The notes: generated by a model not told the origin, from the letters alone. A DNA stretch of 64,000 bases from Anagrus nilaparvatae (GCA_022575985.1 JAKSXM010000007.1:30258501-30322500); one strand, 5' to 3'. Counted from the first letter of the stretch, positions 31,257-43,005 are shown. Made by a program: numbers and translations.

Positions 31257-32562
31257 TTAAACTTTAGCCTGCATTAGGAGTCCAACGTACTCCAGGTAAT
31301 ATTCGTATTGATATTTTAAATATTTAACGCGTGGTTAAAGATCCAGAGTTTAAAGATGTATTTTTATGATACAAAATTTTGTTTAACTTTCAACTCGATA
31401 GTTTGAGCTGGGTACTCAAGTGAATTTGACCATTATAAAGCGTGGGGTCCAGAAGGCCTCGTGTGCAGAATACGCTGTTTTTGATTTTTTTTATATTTAA
31501 TAAAATTACTAAATGTAATTATATATAGGTATGTATAATATGAAATATCTAAATTATCATGTATCTTAAATATTTTTTTTTTTTTTTGGGTTTAATTTTT
31601 TTTTTTTTTGTATTTATTCAAGATGTCTTATAATCTCAGATCAAAATCAATTTTTGTGTAGAATTAATAGATGGCCTGTTAGAGTTTTCTTTGGTTTATT
31701 GAATCAAGCTACTGTAAATGCTAGAATTTTGCTAAAATGTAAAATAAAAAAAGACGATAATTTAGCAAAAATATCAAGCACAATACTGTCTTCAGAAAAT
31801 ATATTTTCATTTATCAAAAGATTTTTTGGCAGAGCGCTATAAGATACCTTCTTTAAAACGTAACCTAAAATACGAAATGCAAGTTATTTTAGATCTTGAC
31901 GTATCATTTTCAAGAACTGCAAATCTATAAGAATAAAGTAAGGAGTCCACTTTGCCCAAGGAAACATGATAAAAAACAAAACAAGGTTGCACGTCTTGTT
32001 TACGTCCGCTGTGTAACGATCATCATTCATGACAATGTCTAAAATATGCTGCCACCGATTAAAATAAATTATTTTTCAATTATATGTATGTATTTTCTTT
32101 TTTTTTCAATAAAATTACAAAAAAAATAAAAAAAAAAATATTTTAGTCTTAAAAATTATTTTTGAATTTCACCCTCAAAATAATGCAGTTTTTATCCTAA
32201 ATAAATACCTTTTTTTCAAGGTAGCTACACGTAAGTATTTTTTCCTTAAAGTTTTATAATAAATTTATTGAAATTCATATTATTTTTAAAAAATATATAC
32301 AATTTCAGATTTTATTCTAATTTATTCAAAAAATTCCATTTTTCTCGTTTTTTTTCCTTCTATTTATGCTTTTATTATTTTTCTGTTAAAAACTCCTAAC
32401 AATAGTCATTTGGCCTATTTTTATACGGTATGAACAACTCCTAAAAAAATTTTGGCTAAGGTATAATGTATGGTTTAACCATAAAATTTATCTTAGTAGC
32501 TGGGGTCCACCGGACCTGTGTAGGTTATGCGATTTTTAAGAGGTGTGCAGGCTAAAGGTTAA
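31257..32562 (+). mobile_element. 1.3-kb piggyBac element, internally deleted, flanked by TTAA
   Basis: TTAA lies at 31257-31260 and 32559-32562. The ends read ACTTTAGCCTGCA and, inverted, CCTTTAGCCTGCACAC. It was inserted in repeat copy X2: the unoccupied paralogue X1 reads ...caaTTAAtttgtgttt... (about 30654-30667) where X2 is split. The outer ~100 bp on the left and ~400 bp on the right match the 411-bp element at 5160-5570. The middle keeps a transposase C-terminal remnant. Confidence 0.88.
31640..32036 (+). pseudogene. piggyBac transposase C-terminal remnant
   Basis: A forward frame gives R-W-P-V-R-V-F-F-G-L-L-N-Q-A, then V-N-A-R-I-L (about 31669-31730), the conserved 'RWP..VFYGMLD.AGVNA.I' block near the C-terminal end of piggyBac transposases. 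In shifted frames downstream come R-Y-K-I-P-S-L-K-R and, near 31978-32030, K-T-K-Q-G-C-T-S-C-L-R-P-L-C, the C-terminal Cys-rich zinc-binding tail. The DDD catalytic core is absent. At least two frameshifts and stops occur. The remnant identifies the family of this element and its 411-bp relative. Confidence 0.82.
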
Positions 32563-33285
32563 TTTGTGTTTATAACATCATTACACAATATTTAAATGCA
32601 AAAAATTATTGGAAAAACGATAACGAAATTTTTCAAAAATTTTCTATAAAAATGTTTAATATTTACTACGTTGAGTATTTAAATGTATACCACGTTTAGT
32701 AGTAAAAAAGTACCTAATTCTTGGATTTTCAAATCAGTCCCAAAATATTTTTCCTTCAAAATACTATAGAAAATAAGTTACCCCAATTTTTAGCCTCCTA
32801 GGTCTTCTCCTTGATTGTTGTGTTTTTTATTTTTTTAAACTTTAAGAGCGCAAAAATTACTAAAAATTCTCTCAAATTCTTATTTTATTGCAAAAAAATA
32901 TTTTCTTTTCAGCCCAGATAGGAAATTTCCCTGGCTATATGATTTCGTGGTTTAATTTTTTTTTTAATTCACGCATGCGCGAGAATTCGAGTACTTACGT
33001 TCCAACTCCAAGCATTCATATCTCCACAGCAGACAAACCACTTTTAATTTTGAAATACCCAAAACTTTTGTCTTTTCGCATATTTCTTATGGTAAAATTA
33101 TTGTTTTGTTTTTTGGCTTTCTTAAAATATTAGAGGAAAAAATCTGATTTTAAGATTTTTATGTCTTAAAAATATCAAATTTATCGGCAAGTCGCATGAT
33201 CAATCAAAAATCTGACAAAATCTGAATCTGATCTGAATCTGAATAAAATTTTTTATAAAAATTGCATATTATTTGTTATTTTTAT
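32563..33285. other. Rest of repeat copy X2, then anonymous AT-rich DNA
   Basis: Bases 32563-32705 continue repeat X2 (ttgtgtttataacatcatta ... tgtataccacgtttagtagt). The following ~580 bp hold a weak open frame (32888-33133) with no recognisable protein. Confidence 0.5.
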
Positions 33286-33425
33286 TATTCTTATCGATAT
33301 CGATATTTGTCGATACATCGGACCTTTGATATCGAAATCGTATCGAAATCAAAATGTTAAGATTGTATTGATATCGTATCAACAACGAAACGATATCGTT
33401 ACGATATCGATATCGATAAAATATT
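33286..33425. repeat. Palindromic cluster of ATCGATATCG motifs
   Basis: Within ~140 bp there are many TATCGATA-, GATATCG- and ATCGAT-type words. The outer ones are arranged as inverted repeats (ttatcgatatcgatatttgt / acgatatcgatatcgataaa). It may be a small terminal-repeat element; no clear duplication borders it. Confidence 0.6.
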
Positions 33426-33599
33426 GAAATCTCGCGGAACTCTATTATATTTTATGTTTTTACGAGCTTATATGTTCAGACAGTGAAATCTGAAAGAATA
33501 TCCCGATTATTGTCAAGTAATTCAGCACTATTAAAAAAAAAAAATAAAAAAATAATAATTAAATCCAGCTTGAATGGCGCCCATTTTGTAAAATGATCT

Positions 33600-33935
33600 T
33601 CACCGATTGACTCCAAACTTTTTGGTTGGCTAAAATGCTTTACAACTTTTTGGAAATTTGTAGCTTGTGGAAATATTTTCAGACTTCTAAAACCTAATTT
33701 CGTCAAAATTTACAAATTTGGCAGCAATTTAAAAATTGGTCATTTTTAATCAAAAATGATCTTTCGGTTAATTGGCTATAAAGAAGAGAGAATTAATGAT
33801 AAAAAATTGGCGTTTGAAATATGATATTTACACCAAAAAATGAGTTCAACCAGAAGGTTATGGTTAACTTGTGAGGCTTTAGGGTTTCATTGAAAATTAT
33901 CAAAACACCTATTTTATAACATTGAACCCTGCGTT
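33600..33935. repeat. Dispersed repeat copy, partner at 54.8-55.13 kb
   Basis: Shared landmarks with 54780-55130 include ttggcagcaatttaaaaatt, gaattaat.ataaaaaattg, atgagttcaacca(g)aagg, ttatggttaact and cctattttataacattg. Both copies have the same orientation. There is no coding content and the class is unknown. Confidence 0.7.
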
Positions 33936-34269
33936 TCTAGGCACAGAAGGCCCAGAATGAACAGAGGTAAGCCAATATTATTACTTTTTTATTTTTTTGA
34001 TTTCAATTATGAAGAGTATTTATTTCATGGTCTTAATTATTATTAATATTGTTGAATAAACGTTCTTCTTTCTGTTTTCTTATGTGATCCTTATTTTTTC
34101 TAATTTTTTAGCCTAACTGCAGTTGACGATACATAATTTCAGTGTCCACTTGTTTCACAAATACCTATGTCTAATAATTTTAGAGAATTTGGATCATCAT
34201 TTGGATTTTGGATTTAAATATTCTTTGAGTAAACATATAAATTTTAGATTGATATTCGGTCGGTCAATT

Positions 34270-35260
34270 GAAATCTGAATTAATTTGGTCATTTTAGATC
34301 TTTCAAACTAACTAAAAAAGAATCTAAAAGATTAGTAGCAGAAGCATGATTTAACAAAGCTGAATTAAAATATTTTGTTATCACATTTGTAGATTTTTTG
34401 CTCGAATCTCAAAAACGTACATGTATGTCCTTTTGTCCTTTCTTATCTACTTTATTTAGAAATTTATCAAATGCAATTACTATAGCGTCACACTCTACAT
34501 TCATTTTTTTAGTTAATTGTTTTTGAAAAAAAGGTTCTATCCTATATAAAATATTATAAGCCATTTCAGTTTTTTTTAAATGCATATTAATCGCTATAGA
34601 TGAGTCGGGTTACATTTCTTGGAAGAGTAATGTAGAATCTAATGATTTATTTTTAGAAAATGGGACATAATTGAATTAATGCTCCACAAAATTTCTGCAG
34701 CTGTGACCTCATCTTTTTGTAAATATTTTTATATGCCAGTATCTTGACTATCTTTTCTTCTATTAAGTTGTTCAGATATATCTTTGTCAACCAAATTAAC
34801 TATATTTGTATCTAAAATTATTTAAGTATATATGTATAGTTTATATTTAAAAAACTAGAATTATTTACAATTGAACTAAGGGAACATGGAGAATTAATTG
34901 AGATATAAAATTTATGAGGATTTATTTTGAAATAATTTTGAAAAACCAAGAATTAGAAAAAAAATATATTTATAAATTTTCTTAATTTTTTTTATAAATA
35001 TTTAAAATTTTGGGCAGCATATATTTTTCTGCTATTTTCTCTTAACCTTTTTAATTAAAAACTTTGACATAAATATATCAATGTGGCTTCCAGATGTTTT
35101 AATAGCATCAATTTTTCCAACTGTTGGATTAGCCTTAAGACAATTTAAAAGTAAAGTTCCAGTTATTTTTGTCTGTTTGCTGTTATAACTATTGGACGAG
35201 TTTATGAATCTTTTTGAATCAATATGAGTGGTTAAGGCTATTTCGGACATATTGCTAAGA
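34270..35260 (-). pseudogene. hAT-like transposase pseudogene
   Basis: Reading the minus strand downward: A-L-T-T-H-I-D-S-K-R (about 35225-35200, end of a BED-type finger), then V-T-A-A-E-I-L-W-S-I-N and M-S-H-F (about 34720-34670), M-A-Y-N-I-L-Y-R-I-E-P-F-F (about 34565-34525), A-I-V-I-A-F-D-K-F-L-N-K-V (about 34480-34440) and a K-G-Q-K-D-I-H-V-R-F block, followed by L-N-H-A-S-A-T-N-L-L. This order matches the recurrent BED-finger, hAT-like proteins with 'AEI.W', 'SFDESLN', 'QMDVHVR' and 'GHA...LL' blocks. Frameshifts and stops separate the pieces, and the C-terminal dimerisation region is not seen. It is inactive. Confidence 0.65.
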
Positions 35261-35274
35261 ACACCTTCTCATTT

Positions 35275-35690
35275 GCAATATTTATAATAAATAACCGATT
35301 TGTGTAACTACACAACCAACGAGTATGGAACATGTTCACTCATAACAGTAATAAATCCAAAAACCGAAATTACAAAAAAAACTGAAATATAAATTATGCT
35401 AAGTCTATAAACTTAAAGTATTCTAAGTTTTTGTTGTTATCAAGGCCTGACTCCCACTTCGAATTATTCTAAGTTCCTAAATCGAAAATATTCTAAGTCC
35501 ATTTCACCCCCCCCTCCCTAAAGACTTCCCTTTTCACCCCACCCTGAAAGCGTCAATTTTTCACCCCACCCCTAAAAACGTCAATTTTTGACCCCCCCCC
35601 CCCTAAAAGCGTCAATTTTTCACCACCCCCCCTGCCGAGCCAAACTTTTTCAAATACCCCATCCAATGAACATGTTCCATGTTAAAAGAA
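35275..35690 (-). repeat. Diverged copy of the 6.8-kb foldback's subterminal sequence
   Basis: It shares ccgatttgtgtaact.cacaacc, atggaacatgttcactcata, aacagtaataaatccaaaaa, ttctaagtcc and poly-C tracts with 6590-6720 and, inverted, with 10975-12235. It ends at aacatgttccatgtta. It lacks the ~970-bp CACTGAGA element of the right arm, so it shows the earlier uninterrupted sequence. Confidence 0.85.
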
Positions 35691-36285
35691 TACACATCAC
35701 TAGCTTCTTGAAGCCAAGGACACATATCCTCTCATAGTTTGTTATATTTTGATTTACTAAGCGGTGCCATTTAAATTCATGCTATGTTAAAATGTTAATA
35801 AAATATTAGAATGTATAAAAATTAATTGAGATTATATATTATTATATTCGATTTTTAATTGAATGTTTTTGCTTCAAAAGTTATTTTGATAAATGCAAAA
35901 ATATATATTAAATGTAGGCCTTTAAACATTTTTTTACCTACCTCAACCTATATGAAGTTCAAAATTTAAACATGGAACTATTTTACAAATAATGACAAAG
36001 ATTTTTATTTCACAAAGAATTCCCAAAGATAACGGCATCTCAAAATGTTTTTTAAATTATGTTAACTTAAAAATTATTTAATACGAAAATTGAAATAGTC
36101 TAGCAGAATAGAACAGTTTATCAAGCTATGATTTCTTGCTTTTACGACAATAGCGTACGCTGACTAGAGATGATAAAGCAAATTTCAAATATACAAAAAA
36201 AACTTTAGATTGCGTTATGAGAATCGGGCGCTACGTACGTTAATAAATAGAATCACTAAAATATTGCGAAAAATTTGTTGATTTC
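35691..36285. other. AT-rich spacer without recognisable content
   Basis: I see no open frame or repeat of note. Confidence 0.5.
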
Positions 36286-36287
36286 TG

Positions 36288-37133
36288 AATTTAGATTTTA
36301 CTTACAACCCTTTTAAATTCCCCAAAAATAGGGGTAATGGGGGGGGGGGGGGTGAAAAGGGAGCTAAAATAAAAATGACGGTAAAATCAATATAAAAATA
36401 AAAAAATGATACAAAAAAACATTTAAATTTACTTATTTGTGCAAAAAACTTACATTTCTTAGGTTTATGGGATATTTAATTAGATTTCAACCCTTATATT
36501 GCAACTAGGAGTAGTTTTTCCCAAAAATTTCAAATATTGTTTTTTTTGCTCCAAATCGGTTCTAATAGGTAAATTTTACTCCTGATTCCATTTTTTGAAT
36601 TTATTTTTAGCTAAAACGCTTCTGTGAGCGTAAAGATAGGGGTAATCAGGGCTAAATGGAACCTATAGAATTTATTATTCTTTCATTTACCTTTTAAGGG
36701 TAATTTTTAAGGGAATAGAAGCGTTTTAGCTCAAAATAAATTCAAATAATGGAATCAGGAGTAAAATTTACCTATTAGAACCGTTTTTGGGAAAAACTAC
36801 CCCTAGTTGCAATATAAGGGTTGAAATCCAATAAAATATCCCATAAACCTAAAAAATGTAAGTTTTTTGCACAAATAAGTAAATTTAAATGTTTTTTGGT
36901 GTCATTTTTTTATTTTATATTGATTTTTCCGTCATTTTTATTTTAACCCCTTTTTCACCCCCATTACCCCTATTTTTGGGGCATTTGTAAGGGTTGCAAG
37001 TAAAATCTGACTTCAGATTCGGTAGGAGCATGAAATTTTACTTACAGACATGCAATTTAAAAGCCTCTATCTATACGGGAACCTATTTTTTTTTTGACTT
37101 TCCGTTTACTTCCGCTTGGGCGTAAATGGGTTA
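36288..37133. mobile_element. ~0.72-kb hairpin followed by a TTAA-adjacent terminus
   Basis: The arms 36288-36621 and ~36718-37012 are inverted copies (acttacaaccctttta / taagggttgcaagt; gggggggggtgaaaaggg / accccctttttcaccccc-type). The right side continues to ...cgcttgggcgtaaatggg|TTAA at 37117-37135. A diverged right end of the same type occurs at 43800-43975 (..gctccggcgttaatgag|TTAA), so an element of this family seems to end at TTAA. I could not place the left terminus. No coding content. Confidence 0.7.
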
Positions 37134-37139
37134 AAAAAA

Positions 37140-37885
37140 AAAAATAAAATTTTTAATTTTAATGAAAAAATTTATTCTTACTTAGAAAAATATAAAATCT
37201 AACTTTTTCTAAACATTAAAAAAAATTCCATGACATTCCAGACTTTCCAAGTTTTTCCAGAGAATGTACACCCTGTATACTAATAAATTAGATATAATCA
37301 TTTTTATTAATTTCTAATTATCACATTTCATATTTAATCACAGTAAAAGTAGCTCAATTCAATAATAAAAACAAATATACAGTAAGATGTAGATTACCAA
37401 TAATGAACTTTTCTCAAAATTTAAATAAACCATTATTTTTTTTTTTAATTTATCTATAAAAAAAATATTTAGTATTGCATCTGAATAAAAATATTAAATA
37501 GTGTCTCTCGGTGCTGTGCACCTCGGGTAAGAATCTTTTCCATCCCTCAAAGTAAATTTTTCTTTTGTCCTGGAGGGCGAAACCAAGAAACAAATTTTAT
37601 AATAAGATGACTCTAATAAGTTTTCATATATTATTAGTGGCATCTAAAGATGTGTTCTATTAGTTTAAACATTTTTTATTAAAATTTGTAATTATTTTTA
37701 CAGTTTATAATAAATTAAAAAATTAATATTTAAAATTTTTGTACAACACGCCGCTGACACGACTTCGACCAATTAGATAAAATCGATGATGAAATTTTTA
37801 GAAGATTTTATAATAATTTGAAAAATTTATTGAATTTCTTATTTCTCTATTTTTTAATATATTTAATTATACTTATAAATACTGT
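37140..37885. other. AT-rich spacer, no gene seen
   Basis: It contains a GC-richer patch at 37502-37600 (ggtgctgtgcacctcgggta, cctggagggcgaaacca) of unknown origin and otherwise homopolymer-rich DNA. Confidence 0.4.
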
Positions 37886-37888
37886 TAG

Positions 37889-38617
37889 GTATTTAGCCTT
37901 TTAGGTTAAATACAGTATTAGATGCTGTTTGTTTTCACCCTTTATTTGTTGTTATCGGTGATTTCAGATACTCCTGGATCCCGTAGGATGTTTTGCGGAA
38001 AGGTTAAAGTAGCAGTTCAATTGATTACACAAATTTTGCACTTTTATTTCACACTTTTATTACACTTTTATTTCACTTAAAGATGAAGAATGCATACACA
38101 CTAATAGGTTGAATTTTAATTTGTAATGCCGAGATTAACTAAGTATTTGAATGGTTTTTAAAATGACCCGAAGTATAGATTTGCCCGCACACCCGTGTCC
38201 GTTGGTAGGATATTTCGAAGTGCCTTCTCTGTGATCAGGCAGTGGTTTATATAGTATTTAGAGGGAGGGTTTTAAAAAAGTTGGTTAAGGCGTTGAGTTA
38301 TATTGGTGTTGCTAAGGGACATATGATATAGATAGGCGCTGACTCTTAGAATTTAGAAGTTATATTATAGAAATCCTAGAATAATTGCCTCATGAATACA
38401 AATAGAATTTCAAGAATAAAAGTGTTTGCTTTATGTGAGGTGTAAAAAAATGTGTCTAGACTTTATGTAATAGGATTATGTTAATTGTTAAGCAATATTG
38501 AACGTGTTTATATGTCTAGACTTTATATAATAGCAATATTGAAAGTGTTTGTATCTTTATTGAACGTGTTCGTATCTTTATTGAAGTTTATCACTCATAA
38601 TTACATAAAACCGGTGT
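37889..38617 (-). repeat. Possible solo LTR, minus orientation
   Basis: On the minus strand there is a TATATAAACC box (about 38250), a GC-rich leader (acacgggtgtgcgggcaaat) and several AATAAAA signals (38040-38090), a layout typical of an LTR. The plus-strand borders could be TGTTAGG at 37889 and TGTCA at 38613-38617, with flanks aatac / aatta that match only partly. No second LTR or coding region is present. Confidence 0.35.
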
Positions 38618-38634
38618 CAAATTAAAGAAAGAAA

Positions 38635-38830
38635 GTCCGCGGGTAACATAGGCCATAGATTTTCGACTCAGCTATCGTACTTTTGGAGATATTCAATGTT
38701 TAGTGTTATTGAAATTGATAAAATTTTTAACAAAAACTGAAATATCTTGAGACAAACAAAAAATTTTACTGTAGAACTTTGTAGTATTCGATTCAGCACT
38801 TATTTTTGAGTATTCTCCTAAATTTTTATT
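38635..38830. repeat. Uninterrupted paralogue of the sequence around the 1.5-kb TTAA hairpin
   Basis: It matches 13727-13807 (acataggc.atagatttt, ctcagctatcgtac, gatattcaatgtttagtgtt) and continues directly into the match for 15349-15470 (aaaaactgaaatatcttgag, actttgtag.attcgatt). It has no hairpin between the two parts, so it is the empty-site copy of 13812-15344. Confidence 0.8.
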
Positions 38831-40540
38831 CAAAACGGAGTTTTAGAGATTTACTGTCGTAAATGTTTGTTACTCGATTCGGCACTAATTTATACGTACT
38901 CATATAAATTTGTATAAAAAACGGATGTTTCTTTAAAAATTAGTAAAATTTTTTTGGAGTCAAACAATTTTTTTGATTTTTCAAAAAAAAATTTTGGTAA
39001 TTTGCGGTAAAAATAAAAAAACGTGAAAAATTCAAGAAACTTTATAGATTCTTTAGTATTCAGAAAACAATAACATGATTGTTGTATCATAAATTATTTT
39101 TTTACAAATTAGTTAGTCGACATTATCATTAACGAAAAATTAGGGCCCTCTGAAAAACTAGATTTTGTATATCCAGGAGTCAAACGCACAATTATTTATT
39201 TAAAAGTGACTGTATTATTTGCAATTTATATTGTTCACGCTAAAAAGTATTAGGACTATAACGAGGCCCCTCTGAAAATTATTTGATAATTTTTTATTAT
39301 GAGGCCTTAAATTCTGTAGATTAAAAATACCGAAAAAATTGCATATCCAGTTAATAACAAAAAGTTTAAATTAGGAAATTACTAGCCGACTAATATGATT
39401 CAGTATAGGTCTTGAAGTCTCTAAGTCTATAGTACCAAAATAGTACACGAGATACTAATACTAAAATGCTACATTCTGTTCATGCGGGAGAAACACGTCG
39501 ATTCCGTAAGAAATATATTATCTTCGGGAGTAGACATAGCCTCTCCAATACTTTTTTAAATATGTTTCTGTAATTAATAATTATAACTTTATTGGGGACA
39601 AAACTAGGCTCCTCTGAAAACTCTGAATGTGTTTGCATAATTATAAATTTTATAAATTTGCAGTTAAACATGATTTTCTTAAGCAAAAAACTTATACTTA
39701 TTTTATTAAAAAACAACTTTTGCTAGTATATATATAAATTACAAAACATTTTTAAGTTAAGAAATATTAAATCGTAATTTTTGCATATTTTAGAATCTCA
39801 TATAAAATGTATTTTTAGTAAATACGCTAATTAAAAATAAAAAAATCGAAAAATCCGCAGTGTGGCGTGAAAGCAGGATTATTTTAAAGTTGTTCAAAAA
39901 AGGTTTCAAGTCGATAGCTGAAAAACTCAGTCTAAGAGCAATTTTTGTCCATTTTGCCACATTGTGTGACGTTGTAAATAGAAAATTTTAAAATACACAC
40001 TACAATATAAAAGACCCAAATAAAGTGCTAAACAAAAATTGAAAATCAAAAATAATAGTGTAATTGATACCATTACAGAAATGTACGATAAACAGTGTTG
40101 GATATAATATAGAAAGAATGAATAATAATATAAAATAAAAATACACATATTAAACTCAAAATATTATTTTTATTTAGTATAAATGTGTACATGGGTATAG
40201 AAATACCAAATCTTTTATTATTTTTATATGTACATAACTTTTAGATTTAAAATCTGTAAAGATGTAATTATGTCATATATAATACTTTAAAAAACTTATA
40301 ACCATTAATAATTAACATCTGAGGATGATATTTAAAATACCGAAACGTGCAATATAAATTATATAAATTATATTTATTGATTAAGTCCACATACAACTTT
40401 TTTGGTATATAAATAAATAATAAGATAATTTGTAATTAATGTAAAATATTAAGTATTAACATGATAAATAGTAAATGTAAATATAGTAAATAATAAAATA
40501 TATATAATTCAGAAATAAAATATAATTAAATAAGTAATAA
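38830..40540. other. Diverged repeat material, no gene
   Basis: Bases 39830-39970 resemble one arm of the hairpin nested in the MULE (aaaaaatc.aaaaatccgcag, gagcaatttttgtccatttt, cattgtgtgac). Around 40310-40350, ggatgatatttaaaataccg followed by aaacgtgc resembles the 3' region of other insect repeats. Open frames here (38890-39090, 39480-39716, 39927-40148) have no recognisable motif and AT-biased composition. Confidence 0.45.
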
Positions 40541-40547
40541 TAACACA

Positions 40548-40960
40548 GGCACAAAAAAACGAATCTAAAGTCAGAATTTACCCATCGTCCTTAGATTTTG
40601 CCCCAGCACCCCAGCTACCCTCTATACCACTCCAGAGGACGAATACTTTAAGATAAAGAGAAGAGTATACAAGTTACATTTTTTGATGCCCTAAAAACGA
40701 ATCTGAAAACAGAATTTACTTATCATCTTTATATTTTGCGCCTGCTAACCCAGCTATCCTCTAACCCACCCCAGAGGGCGAATGTTTTACTTTGTGCAAA
40801 AGTTTAAAATAAAAGTATCAAAGTTACGTTTTTCAATGTCCTAAAAACGAATATTGATTCAGAATTTACACATCTCCTTTAGATTTTGCCTTAGTGCTCA
40901 TTCTTAGAAGACAGGATCCCAAAATTTGTACTTCTGAATCCTATAATAAATGAAACTTTA
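40548..40960. repeat. ~140-bp tandem repeat, three degenerate copies
   Basis: The units begin at about 40554, 40692 and 40843 with (t/a)aaaaacgaat, continue with cagaatttac.catc..ttagattttgc, and carry ctaccctct..ccactccagagg before the next unit. Confidence 0.8.
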
Positions 40961-41175
40961 TTTCAAAACTAGGTTTTAAGTTTATTCTTACTTTTGAAAA
41001 GGTAATGCCAAAATTTTCTTAACGAAAACTTTGTTTTTCAGTGGTTTCGGGTTTTGAAACTTACAATTTTTAGTTCACGATTAACTTAATATGAAACTTT
41101 TGATTACTTTAAATAAGGAGAATAGCGTATTTTACAATCTTTATGAAGTTTTAAAAGTATAAAGTTTTAAATGTA

Positions 41176-41266
41176 CGAATATAATATATAATAATATAAT
41201 ATATAATATATAATATAATATATAATATATAATATATAATATAATATATAATATATAATAATATCT
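41176..41266. repeat. (AATAT)n-type microsatellite
   Basis: About 90 bp consisting only of ataat/atatat units. Confidence 0.95.
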
Positions 41267-41289
41267 AAAACCAAGTTAAAAAAAAACCG

Positions 41290-41625
41290 AGTCTAGGGCT
41301 GTGTGTGTACAGAATAAGCCTTCCACCGACATAACCTACGGAAAAAAGTTATATATTTTTAGTTCCATGTAGATCGTTTTATTATTCATAATAAACTTAT
41401 CAAATTAATAACCTACGGAAGTTGAAAAAAATACTACGTCAAGTCTTAATCTCACATAACCTAAGGACGCCATATAAAAAAACTATACTGCAAGCCTAAA
41501 ACCTACATAATATAAGGATTTGGCTTATAAAAAAAACTATACGTTGAGGCTTATAACCCCATAACCAAAGGAAGTGGTTGATAAAAATATAAGTCTTATA
41601 CCTAAGTTGCTTAAAGAATTGAGAA
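41290..41625 (+). repeat. ~60-bp tandem repeat, unit with ataacctaaggaag
   Basis: About five degenerate units share 'cataacctA(A/C)GGA', 'a(t)aaaaaactata(c/t)' and 'aagtctta(a)'. The reverse-complement units lie at 50160-50430 (ttaggttatgtgg). Both arrays also have a gtggtttcggg word outside them (41040 and, inverted, about 50503). Confidence 0.75.
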
Positions 41626-41639
41626 AAATAAATGATGCT

Positions 41640-42150
41640 AATGGTTATGAATTTAATCCAATATACTCATTTTACTCAAAATAAATAATATTGTTCCGCT
41701 TAAAGGGATGCCATTAACCATAAAATTTTAAGTTTTAAGGGGGATTTTTCTTTCAGATGCCTAAATTTAAAGGAAACTTTGAGAAATTAAAAAAAAAATC
41801 TACTAGATGTAATTACACAATTTTCTTTAATTATTTTTGTTTATTATTATACAGTAACTTTTTATTATTTTTTTATGATTAATAAGCACTTAAAAGATGT
41901 AGTTAGAATGATGAAGAAATAAAATAAAATAAGTTATCCACACGATTACTAAAAAACTACTCGCTCAATTTAAATTTTCTTTTTTTATTTTGTTTAATAT
42001 TAATTTAAGATGGCATGTACCTACGGAGAAGTTGATCGGAATATTCATAAAAAATTTTTATCGGGAAGAATGTCAAAAAACGAGGTATAATTTTGACTTT
42101 TTTCGTTTTTTACGTGTAATTCTTTTATTTTTTAACAACTTTCTTTCAAG
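41640..42150. other. AT-rich spacer
   Basis: No recognised feature. The 82-codon frame 41990-42238 enters the LINE remnant from the wrong strand and is not supported. Confidence 0.4.
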
Positions 42151-43005
42151 CAAGAAAACACCGATGATCCGTTCGGCCGATACTGCATTCATCATGTTAT
42201 CAGACCCCCGGTTCAACTTGCCCATTGAGACTTTGTAATCTAGACCCCAGGGGTTTATATTTACGTCTTCGCGTAATGAACACTGAGATCGAGCCTTGCT
42301 TTAATGGATGGTATTGGACAGCCTGTGTTTGACATCCTTATGTTCCCGAAAAAGTGCAGAAGCTTCGGGCCTATCCTGCAATCCTGCCTCCCGGGGACGA
42401 GCTCTTCCATGCCAAGTGGGGAAGGACTCCTACTCGTTTCGAAGATACTCCTCGAATCTGTCCTCATCTATCTTTGGGACATTCCAACTCAGGGGACACA
42501 TCCTATGCGAAGGTCGTTTCGAAGTTCACTCCAGCACCTGAAAGGCAATATAGTTGTGATCACTACCGTTGTAGCCGTCCATCGCCCTCCAGTCACCGAT
42601 TTTTCTAGACGCACCTTCTGCTGCCAAGGTTATAAACGGGATAGAGGCACCCCACCCTGCCCTCTCGTAGGTAGGCCAGTTTCCTCTATTCTGGACATTT
42701 CGAGTACCATTCGTCTCCTGATGTTTGTCGTCGGAATCCCCAAATCCAAGGCCCTAGCATTGAAGTCTCCAGCAAGCATGATGCTCCCAGTTACCGTCCA
42801 AATCGTGCTATCGATTATGGCCAGCTTTGTGGCGAGCACCTCCGAGCTGATGTTTGGGGAGAGATAGCAACTTATATCAGTTGTTTCCCCGTACGTAGTC
42901 CAAACGTGGCAATAGCCTTTTATTTTTTGGGCCAGGGACATTTGGGCTCTACCTCAAGCTATATGGCGCAGCAGCCAGTGTCATCAGAAAACGTCGCGTC
43001 GCCGT
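42150..43005 (-). pseudogene. R1/jockey-type LINE endonuclease and linker remnant
   Basis: Minus-strand frames give S-C-Y-L-S-P-N-I (about 42870), then G-D-F-N-A-R-A-L-D (about 42760), the AP-endonuclease 'GDFNA' block. After a frameshift near 42640 come A-S-R-K-I-G-D-W, then Y-N-G-S-D-H-N-Y (42550-42580), the terminal 'SDH' catalytic motif. Further on, after deletions, N-P-W-G-L-D-Y-K-V and M-G-K-L (about 42240-42200) match the 'DPWG..Y' segment just before the reverse transcriptase. So the endonuclease and linker are present in decayed form and the reverse transcriptase is absent. This segment is clearly GC-richer than its surroundings, suggesting a later arrival than the flanking DNA. Confidence 0.8.

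Noticed and set aside
37889..38617. Complete LTR retrotransposon at 37.9-38.6 kb
   Set aside because: Only one LTR-like segment is present, its flanks match in 3 of 5 bases, and no gag-pol sequence adjoins it; kept as a low-confidence solo LTR.
42304..42867. 187-codon plus-strand frame
   Set aside because: It is antisense to the LINE endonuclease remnant, whose GDFNA and SDH motifs lie on the minus strand; the GC-rich patch simply leaves the other strand open.
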